DNA of 64,000 bases from Hwanghaeella grinnelliae (GTDB lineage: Bacteria; Pseudomonadota; Alphaproteobacteria; UBA8366; Aestuariispiraceae): positions 620,001-684,000 of the forward strand of contig NZ_SADE01000003.1 of assembly GCF_004005845.1 (NCBI RefSeq), given 5' to 3'. A program made the position numbers and the translations under genes. The notes beneath the pieces were generated by a model. The model saw nothing but the letters and a program-made list of their open reading frames with translations. It had not been told where the DNA came from and did no database searches. This document shows positions 57,806 through 64,000 of the stretch, piece by piece (positions within the stretch are counted from its first letter, which is position 1; every line of letters starts with the position of its first letter).

Positions 57806-58825
57806 ATGACCCCCAGGACGAGGCTGATCCTTTTCCGTGTGCTTCAGGCGATCCCGGCGCTTGCCGGGGTCATCCTGGTCAGCTTCATCCTGACAAGAAT
57901 GTTGCCGGGCGATCCGGCCGCATATTTTGCCGGCCCGGCAGCGACAACCGAGTCCATCGCGGAGATACGCGCCGCGATGGGCCTGGACCGGTCGCTGCCG
58001 GTCCAATTTCTTCATTATGTATTGGATCTGTTTTCCGGCGATTTGGGTAACAGCCTATCGACAGGCCAGCCGGTGCTGGAGGAACTCGCCCGCAGGTTAC
58101 CCGCCTCACTGGAACTTACCTTTACCGCCTTGCTACTTTCTTGCGGCATCGCCCTGCCTTTGGGCATCGCCGCCGCGGTCAACCAAGGTAGTTGGATCGA
58201 CCATGTGTGTCGGGCCGTCGTAACGGCCGGCGTCTCCCTGCCGACTTTCTTCACCGGAATCGTCCTTGTTTATGTCTTTTACTATCTGCTGGGTTGGGCG
58301 CCTTCGCCGCTGGGAAGACTCGATTTCGTCTATCTGTCACCGCCGGACGTTACCGGTTTCTATGTCATCGATGCCCTGCTTGCCGGGGATATGGAAACCG
58401 CTTGGGGCGCGGCACGGCAATTGATCCTGCCTGCGACCACTTTGGCACTTTTCACCTTGGCGCCGCTTGCGCGCATGGCGCGCGCATCGATGCTGCAGGC
58501 GTTGTCTTCCGACTACATACGGACCGCGCGCGCCGCCGGTCTTCGAGAAGGTCAGGTTATCTTCGGCTATGCCTTTCAAAACGCAATGCTTCCCGTCATC
58601 ACGACACTGGGCATGGTCTTTTCCTTCATGTTGGGCGCCAATGTCCTGGTCGAGAAAGTCTTCGCCTGGCCCGGCATCGGGTCCTACGCAGTCGAGGCGC
58701 TCGTCGTTTCCGACTATGCCGCCGTGCAGGGCTTCGTGCTCGCCATGGCGATCCTCTTCGTGTTGCTCAACTTGGTGATCGACATCCTCTACACGGTTGT
58801 CGATCCACGAACGCGGGAGGGCTGA
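57806..58825 (+). CDS. Dpp-type ABC importer permease (DppB-like)
   Basis: A 339-residue permease with six hydrophobic helices. The N-terminal FRVLQAIPALAGVILVSFILTRMLPGDP is typical of DppB. The coupling loop is LARMARASMLQALSSDYIRTARAAGLREGQVIFGYAFQNAMLPVIT. The start is the ATG at 57806, five bases after the receptor gene stop. Confidence 0.93.
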   Translation: MTPRTRLILFRVLQAIPALAGVILVSFILTRMLPGDPAAYFAGPAATTESIAEIRAAMGLDRSLPVQFLHYVLDLFSGDLGNSLSTGQPVLEELARRLPASLELTFTALLLSCGIALPLGIAAAVNQGSWIDHVCRAVVTAGVSLPTFFTGIVLVYVFYYLLGWAPSPLGRLDFVYLSPPDVTGFYVIDALLAGDMETAWGAARQLILPATTLALFTLAPLARMARASMLQALSSDYIRTARAAGLREGQVIFGYAFQNAMLPVITTLGMVFSFMLGANVLVEKVFAWPGIGSYAVEALVVSDYAAVQGFVLAMAILFVLLNLVIDILYTVVDPRTREG

Positions 58826-58827
58826 AC

Positions 58828-59709
58828 ATGGCTCTGGCGGAAAATTCGGCATCGGAAAAAGCACATCGCGGTTTCGGTGGTCACGTCCTCTACGTGCTCA
58901 GCGAAAACCCCATTACCGCCGTCGCATTCGGCCTGTTTGCCCTGATTGTGATCGTGGCGATCCTGGGTCCGCTGATCACGCCTTACGATCCCCTGGAATC
59001 GAATGCGGCACGTGCCCTGCAGGCCCCCAGTGCCGATCATTGGTTCGGGACCGACAGTGTGGGACGGGACGTCTTCTCCCGCGTGATTATCGCCACCCGA
59101 CTGGACATGATGATCTCCGTCGCCGCGGTGGCTTTGTCTTTCGTCGTCGGCTCCATCGTCGGTTCGATCGCCGGATACTGGGGCGGCTGGATGGACGCGG
59201 TCACCGGGCGCTTCGTCGATACCATCATGGCCTTTCCGCTTTTCGTGCTCGCCATGGGAATTGTCGCCGCGATGGGCAATACGGTGGAGAACATCATTTA
59301 CGCCACCGCCATCATTAACCTGCCCTTCTATGCGCGCGTCGCCCGAGCTGAGGTCCGCATCCGCCGTGAAGCCGGATTCGCCCAAGCTGCCCGGCTGGCG
59401 GGCAATACAGACATCCAGGTCCTGGCCCTCCATATTTTTCCGAACGCCTTGCCGCCAATGATGGTGCAGATCTCACTCAATATGGGTTGGGCAATCCTGA
59501 ACGCAGCCGGTCTTTCCTTTATTGGGCTCGGCGTGCGGCCGCCGACGGCCGAATGGGGGATCATGGTGGCGGAGGGCGCCAATTTCGTCGTATCCGGCGA
59601 ATGGTGGCTGGCCTTCTTCCCTGGTCTCGCCTTAATGATTGCGGTCTTCGCTTTCAATCTTTTGGGCGACGGACTTCGCGACATCGTCGACCCGCGTCAG
59701 AGGACCTGA
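58828..59709 (+). CDS. Dpp-type ABC importer permease (DppC-like)
   Basis: A 293-residue permease. It has the DppC N-domain pattern (ITPYDPLESN, HWFGTDSVGRDVFSRVIIATR) and six helices with the coupling loop ARVARAEVRIRREAGFAQAARLAGNTDIQVLALHIFPNALPPMMV. It begins two bases after the DppB-like stop codon. A long open frame upstream in the same reading frame is only antiregister overlap with DppB and is ignored. Confidence 0.93.
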   Translation: MALAENSASEKAHRGFGGHVLYVLSENPITAVAFGLFALIVIVAILGPLITPYDPLESNAARALQAPSADHWFGTDSVGRDVFSRVIIATRLDMMISVAAVALSFVVGSIVGSIAGYWGGWMDAVTGRFVDTIMAFPLFVLAMGIVAAMGNTVENIIYATAIINLPFYARVARAEVRIRREAGFAQAARLAGNTDIQVLALHIFPNALPPMMVQISLNMGWAILNAAGLSFIGLGVRPPTAEWGIMVAEGANFVVSGEWWLAFFPGLALMIAVFAFNLLGDGLRDIVDPRQRT

Positions 59710-59712
59710 ACC

Positions 59713-61371
59713 ATGTTCCTCGATGTCGAAAACCTGAACGTCACATTCAAAACACGCCGGGGGCTTGTCTCCGCCGTCCGCGACGTGAGTTTCACTCTGG
59801 AAAAGGGGGAGACCCTGGGCATTGTCGGCGAGAGCGGGTCGGGGAAATCGGTCAGCTCTTACGCCATTATGCGCATCCTTGATCGCAACGGCAGAATTGC
59901 AAACGGTCGCGTCTCTTTCGACGACATGGATCTGACCGCCTTTTCAAACCGCGAAATGCGGGAGTTGCGCGGCCGCGAAATTTCCATGGTGTTCCAGAAC
60001 CCGCGTGCAGCGCTGAACCCGATCCGCAAGGTTGGCCATCAGATCGAGGATGTCCTGCGACGGCATTCGCGCGCCACGAAATACACGGCGCGGAAGAAAG
60101 CGATCAAAGCGCTCGAAGCGGTGCGTATCAGCGATCCGGAAAAACGCTACGACGCCTATCCCTTCGAACTGTCCGGCGGGATGTGTCAGCGCATCGTGAT
60201 CGCGATCGCCTTGGCGTGTGACCCGCGTCTTCTTATTGCCGACGAACCGACCACAGGTCTGGACGTGACGACTCAGAAAGTGGTGATGGACCTTTTAGCG
60301 GAGTTGACCACACGGCGCGGCATGAGTTCGATCTTGATCACCCATGACCTGGGTCTGGCAGCGGAATACTGCGACCGCATCGTTGTTATGAAAGACGGGG
60401 AGATCGTCGAACAGGGCAAACCCGATGCCCTGTTTGCGCGACCGGCGAATGCCTATACGCGACGGTTGATCAGCGCCACGCCGCGCCCCGGCGCGGAGAT
60501 CGGCGATCTTGTCGACCCACCCCTGCCATCGCCACCGCGACCTGAATTGGGAGCGCCGCTTCTTCAGGTGAAGAATCTATCCAAGGTGTTCGGTCACGGT
60601 GACGACGCCGTGACAGCGGTCGACGACATTTCGTTCGACATCCGCGAAGGGGAAACCCTGGGTCTGGTTGGCGAATCCGGCTGCGGCAAGTCAACCACAT
60701 CTTCCATGGTCATGCGGCTGATGGACCCGTCCAACGGGGAAATCCTGCTTAACGGAAAACCCATGACCGATGTTCCCGCGGCAAAGTTCGCCCGAGACCC
60801 CCGACGAGCAAGCCTGCAAATGGTCTTCCAGGACGCAACGGACAGCATCAATCCGCGCTTTACCGCGCGCCAAGCGATAGCAGACCCAATCAGGCGGTTG
60901 ACCGACGAAAAACCCAATGGCCGTGTCGAGGAACTGGCAACGCAAGTCGGGCTGCCCCTCACCCTGTTGGACCGCTTTCCGCATCAGCTATCCGGCGGGC
61001 AGAAGGCGCGTGTTGGGATTGCACGGGCCCTCGCATCGCGCCCCAAACTGTTGATCCTTGACGAACCGACCGCCGCCCTCGACGTATCGATCCAAGCGGT
61101 CGTGCTGAACTTGTTGGCCGAACTGCGCGCGTCGCTTGGCGTCAGCTACCTGTTCGTCAGTCACGACTTACACGTGGTGCGACTGCTGTGCGACCGCATC
61201 ATCGTGATGCGCAAAGGTCGGATCGTCGAGGAAGGCGACACGGCCAGCATCATGGACAACCCTACCGACGATTACACGAAGACACTATTGGCTGCGACGC
61301 CGATGGCGCCACGGGCGGACCGCGATGAGGTCGACATTGCAATAACGGCGAAGCAGGCAATTGCCGAATAG
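59713..61371 (+). CDS. Dpp-type ABC importer, fused tandem ATPases (DppD-DppF)
   Basis: A 552-residue protein with two ATPase domains. The first (~1-255) has [15 protein letters not shown], signature [16 protein letters not shown] and [12 protein letters not shown]. The second (~275-540) has [31 protein letters not shown] and [12 protein letters not shown]. The fusion replaces the usual DppD and DppF pair and supplies both sites for the heterodimeric permease. It starts three bases after the DppC-like gene. Confidence 0.94.
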   Translation: MFLDVENLNVTFKTRRGLVSAVRDVSFTLEKGETLGIVGESGSGKSVSSYAIMRILDRNGRIANGRVSFDDMDLTAFSNREMRELRGREISMVFQNPRAALNPIRKVGHQIEDVLRRHSRATKYTARKKAIKALEAVRISDPEKRYDAYPFELSGGMCQRIVIAIALACDPRLLIADEPTTGLDVTTQKVVMDLLAELTTRRGMSSILITHDLGLAAEYCDRIVVMKDGEIVEQGKPDALFARPANAYTRRLISATPRPGAEIGDLVDPPLPSPPRPELGAPLLQVKNLSKVFGHGDDAVTAVDDISFDIREGETLGLVGESGCGKSTTSSMVMRLMDPSNGEILLNGKPMTDVPAAKFARDPRRASLQMVFQDATDSINPRFTARQAIADPIRRLTDEKPNGRVEELATQVGLPLTLLDRFPHQLSGGQKARVGIARALASRPKLLILDEPTAALDVSIQAVVLNLLAELRASLGVSYLFVSHDLHVVRLLCDRIIVMRKGRIVEEGDTASIMDNPTDDYTKTLLAATPMAPRADRDEVDIAITAKQAIAE

Positions 61372-61386
61372 AAAGGGCTGAACGGT

Positions 61387-61761
61387 ATGACAATCAACGA
61401 CCCCCAGGTGGTCAAGGAAGTGACGGGACAGTTCTTCCGGTATGAAAAGGCCCTGATGGAGAACGATGTCGAGACACTGAACATTCTTTTTTGGGAATCG
61501 CCTCACACCGTTCGGTACGGTCCCAAGGAGGCCCTCTACGGCTATGAGGAAATTGCTGGGTTCCGCGCGGCACGGGATACATCCGACATCGCCCGCGAAC
61601 TGACGCGAACGGTGATCACGACCTATGGCCAGGACTTCGCAACGGCCTTCACCGAATACCGGCGGTTGGGAAGCGGACGCGAGGGACGTCAAACCCAGAC
61701 ATGGATGCGGATGCCGGAGGGATGGCGGATCGTCGCCGCGCACGTAAGCCTTCTTCCCTGA
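61387..61761 (+). CDS. AtzH-like protein (DUF3225, SnoaL-like fold)
   Basis: A 124-residue protein of the NTF2/SnoaL-like superfamily: [53 protein letters not shown], then [33 protein letters not shown]. It fits DUF3225, the family of AtzH, which in cyanuric acid degraders removes the dead-end product 1,3-dicarboxyurea by decarboxylating hydrolysis to allophanate. Its place between the importer and a biuret hydrolase-like gene, with atzF in the same operon, supports that reading. Confidence 0.82.
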   Translation: MTINDPQVVKEVTGQFFRYEKALMENDVETLNILFWESPHTVRYGPKEALYGYEEIAGFRAARDTSDIARELTRTVITTYGQDFATAFTEYRRLGSGREGRQTQTWMRMPEGWRIVAAHVSLLP

Positions 61762-61799
61762 TTTGAAACCGCGATCATGAGCGAAGGGATGTGACCAAG

Positions 61800-62486
61800 A
61801 TGACCACGATTTCCATCGAAGCAGACCCGGCGCCCATCGAGATCGATTTGGCGAAAACCGCCTTCGTCATTATCGACATGCAACGCGATTTTCTGGAACC
61901 CGATGGCTTCGGTGAAAGTCTTGGCAACGATGTCTCGCTGCTGAGAACGGCCATTGCACCCTGTGCAACCATGCTGAATTGGTGCCGTGGTAACAACGCG
62001 CTGGTCATCCATACGCGCGAAGGCCACCGACCGGACATGACCGACGCCCCGCTTGCCAAGGTGCAACGCGGATCCCCCAGCATGCGGATCGGCGATACCG
62101 GCCCAATGGGGAGGATATTGATTCGAGGCGAGGCAGGCCACGGTATCGTGGACGAACTGGCGCCGGTCGACGGCGAACCGGTCCTGGACAAGCCCGGCAA
62201 GGGCGCCTTTTACCAGACCGACCTGGAACTGATTCTACGCAACCGCGGCATCGATGCCTTGTTGGTTGCCGGCGTCACGACGGAAGTTTGCGTCCACACG
62301 ACTGTTCGGGAAGCGAATGACCGCGGTTTCCGCTGCATCGTGCTGGGCGATTGTTGCGGTTCCTATTTTCCCGATTTCCATACGACCGGCTTGAAGATGA
62401 TCGCCGCACAGGGCGGCATTTTCGGTTGGGTTTCCGATTCGACCCGTTTCCTGTCCGCGGCGGCGGGAGGGCCCGCAGTCGCGTAA
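61800..62486 (+). CDS. Biuret hydrolase-like isochorismatase family amidohydrolase
   Basis: A 228-residue cysteine hydrolase with the family triad Asp26 (VIIDMQRDF), Lys131 (LDKPGKGAF) and Cys164 (TTEVCVHTT). The stretches IHTREGHRPDM, GRILIRGE, DKPGKGAFYQTDLELIL, TVREANDRGF and DCCGSYF closely resemble rhizobial biuret hydrolase (BiuH) and triuret hydrolase as I remember them, more than RutB or nicotinamidase. The expected reaction is biuret to allophanate plus ammonia, feeding AtzF. I prefer the ATG at 61800 over a GTG three codons upstream; the spacing is not decisive. Confidence 0.82.
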   Translation: MTTISIEADPAPIEIDLAKTAFVIIDMQRDFLEPDGFGESLGNDVSLLRTAIAPCATMLNWCRGNNALVIHTREGHRPDMTDAPLAKVQRGSPSMRIGDTGPMGRILIRGEAGHGIVDELAPVDGEPVLDKPGKGAFYQTDLELILRNRGIDALLVAGVTTEVCVHTTVREANDRGFRCIVLGDCCGSYFPDFHTTGLKMIAAQGGIFGWVSDSTRFLSAAAGGPAVA

Positions 62487-62531
62487 TCAACGACGCATTT
62501 TCGGCGTATTCCCCTTGAAGGAGGAAAGCCA

Positions 62532-64000
62532 ATGACCACGACCAAACCCGCACTTTGGACTCCAGGCGATTGGAACGCCTTGTTCGGCCTCGGCACCAAC
62601 GTTCTGGTGAACCTGCTCGTCATGACGGGTCTGTTGAAGTTCGTACTGCAGATGCCGGATGAGATCACATTCGGCCGAATCATCCCGGCCGTTGGAATGA
62701 TGCTGTTTCTGGGCAATGCGTACTACGCCTATATGGCTTGGAAACTGGCCCGGAAGACGGGTCGTACAGATGTCTGCGCGCTGCCCTCCGGGCCCAGCGT
62801 GCCGCATATGTTCATCGTCGTTTTTGTGATCATGCTTCCGATCCTGGGCCAAACCGGCGACCCGGTTAAGGCCTGGGAGGCCGGCCTTGCCTGGGTCTTT
62901 CTACAAGGTTTCATTCTGATCGGCGGCGGCTTCATCGCCCCGATTATCCGCCGGATCACGCCTCGCGCCGCTCTTCTCGGCACGCTGGCAGGGGTTTCTA
63001 TAGCGTTCATCTCCATGCGTCCGGCCATGGAGATGTACATGACGCCGATTATCGGCCTGACCAGCTTGGCGATCATTCTGGTCAGTTGGTATGGCGGCGT
63101 GCGGTATCCGCGCGGCATTCCGGCCGGCTTGGTCGCGATTGCGGTCGGCGCGTTGATCGCCTGGGGCAGTACCTTTCTGGGCCTCGATATCGGTGGAATG
63201 AGCGTCGATAAGGTCGTCGCCTCCCTGACCAGCGTCGGCTTCTCCGTTCCAATTCCGGCTTTCGACCATGTCTTCTCGGGCTTTGAATTTCTGGGCTTCA
63301 TCCTGGTGACGGCGATTCCATTCGGGGTCTACGACCTGGTCGAGGCGATGGACAATGTGGAAAGCGCGGAAGCGGCCGGCGACACATACAACACGACCGA
63401 AGCCCTCGCCGCGGAAGGGACAATCAGTCTTGTCGGCACGCTTATGGGCAGTCCCTTCGCAAACGCCGTCTATATCGGCCATCCCGGCTGGAAAGGTATG
63501 GGCGGGCGCATCGGCTATTCGCTTGGAACCGGCGCGATGGTGTTGGTCCTGGCTTGGCTTGGGATTCTGTCCCTATTGCTGGACGTTATACCCGTCGTCG
63601 CGATCTCTCCCATCCTGCTCTATATCGGCATGCTGATCGGCGCGCAGGCATTCCAGACCACGCCATCCAGCCATGCGCCGGCCATTGTCTTTGCGCTGAC
63701 ACCGCATCTGGCTGCTTGGGCCAAGGTTCTGATCGATGGGGCCTTGGGAGCCGCGGGCACGAATGCGGCTGAGGTCGGCTTCGACAAGATGGCGAATATG
63801 GGCGTCCTCTATGAAGGTCTTTCCATCATGGGCAACGGCGCGATCTTGTCGGGCCTGGTTCTGGGCGCGATCGCGGTCTTTGTGATCGAACGGAAGTTCA
63901 TCTATGCCGCCGGCTTTGCCTTGGCCGGGGCCGTACTGACCTATTTCGGGTTCATGCACGGTCCTGCGGTCGGCATCGGTGAGAACGGACTTGGGGTCAC
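62532..64000 (+). CDS. NCS2-type permease, cut by the right window edge
   Basis: An open frame of 489 codons without a stop before the window end. It encodes a polytopic membrane protein with at least eleven hydrophobic helices, resembling the uracil/xanthine (NCS2/AzgA-like) permeases: TNVLVNLLVMTGLLKFVLQMP near the start, ALPSGPSVPHMFIVVF, a loop with YDLVEAMDNVESAEAAGDTYNTTEALAAEGTISLVGTLMGSPF and NAVYIGHPGWKGMGGRIGYSLGTG. It starts 45 bases after the biuret hydrolase-like gene with a strong ribosome site (GGAGGA). Its place suggests uptake of a nucleobase-like or ureide compound. Confidence 0.85.
   Translation, partial: MTTTKPALWTPGDWNALFGLGTNVLVNLLVMTGLLKFVLQMPDEITFGRIIPAVGMMLFLGNAYYAYMAWKLARKTGRTDVCALPSGPSVPHMFIVVFVIMLPILGQTGDPVKAWEAGLAWVFLQGFILIGGGFIAPIIRRITPRAALLGTLAGVSIAFISMRPAMEMYMTPIIGLTSLAIILVSWYGGVRYPRGIPAGLVAIAVGALIAWGSTFLGLDIGGMSVDKVVASLTSVGFSVPIPAFDHVFSGFEFLGFILVTAIPFGVYDLVEAMDNVESAEAAGDTYNTTEALAAEGTISLVGTLMGSPFANAVYIGHPGWKGMGGRIGYSLGTGAMVLVLAWLGILSLLLDVIPVVAISPILLYIGMLIGAQAFQTTPSSHAPAIVFALTPHLAAWAKVLIDGALGAAGTNAAEVGFDKMANMGVLYEGLSIMGNGAILSGLVLGAIAVFVIERKFIYAAGFALAGAVLTYFGFMHGPAVGIGENGLGV

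Noticed and set aside
58192-58827. Upstream extension of the DppC-like permease frame
   Set aside because: The extension overlaps DppB in another frame, is Arg/Gly-rich without helices, and the ATG at 58828 gives the normal DppC N-terminus.
61800-62486. Calling the isochorismatase-family enzyme RutB (ureidoacrylate hydrolase)
   Set aside because: No other rut gene is nearby, and the HTREGHRPD, DKPGKG and TxREANDRG stretches look closer to biuret hydrolase; RutB stays a less likely alternative.

Overview
The window looks like a chromosomal segment of a moderately GC-rich alphaproteobacterium, probably a Rhodospirillales-type marine or soil organism. The order hflK-hflC-DUF2065-degP / serB / ytoQ / miaA / ilvI-ilvH-ilvC followed by mreB-mreC-mreD-mrdA-rodA is typical of that group, and glcB (malate synthase G), Liv-type and Dpp-type ABC transporters and CoxL-family molybdenum hydroxylases are common there. 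No phage, IS element, CRISPR array or rRNA was seen.

Layout. 1-5157: a PAS-GGDEF protein cut by the left edge, then a minus-strand group (HpaI-type aldolase, fatty-acid desaturase, TIM-barrel isomerase-like protein, glutathione transferase) and a CAP-domain secreted protein. 5234-18137: housekeeping genes for Fe-S cluster delivery (Mrp), the HflKC membrane protease regulator, DegP, serine synthesis, tRNA modification and branched-chain amino acid synthesis. 18825-24705: the cell-shape operon mreBCD-mrdA-rodA and a tRNA-Lys(CUU) gene.

24982-36735 is the most unusual part: a self-contained type I secretion locus. One minus-strand operon encodes a 1622-residue acidic repeat protein with an RTX-like C-terminus, two small paralogous proteins of unknown family, a HlyB-type ABC exporter that appears to start at a CTG codon, and a HlyD-type adaptor carrying an N-terminal cyclic-nucleotide-binding domain. 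Facing it across a 365-bp divergent region with a perfect 9-bp dyad lies a membrane-anchored regulator that joins a 7TMR-DISM sensor to an AraC-type DNA-binding domain. I read this as a signal-gated secretion system for a large surface or extracellular calcium-binding protein. No TolC-type outer membrane protein is in the window.

37004-64000: catabolic genes. Malate synthase G is followed by two nitrogen-compound loci. The first (39372-52837) has an amidohydrolase, a three-gene CoxLMS-type hydroxylase with a CoxS-CoxG fusion, a MarR regulator, an orphan DUF1116 protein, a lone Rieske ferredoxin, a purine-type phosphoribosyltransferase and a complete Liv-type ABC importer; its substrate is unknown but an N-heterocycle is a reasonable guess. 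The second (53210-64000) has a LysR regulator divergent from an allophanate hydrolase gene, a Dpp-type ABC importer, an AtzH-like DUF3225 protein, a biuret hydrolase-like enzyme and an NCS2 permease cut by the right edge. Together these could import and hydrolyse biuret or a related ureide to ammonia and carbon dioxide.
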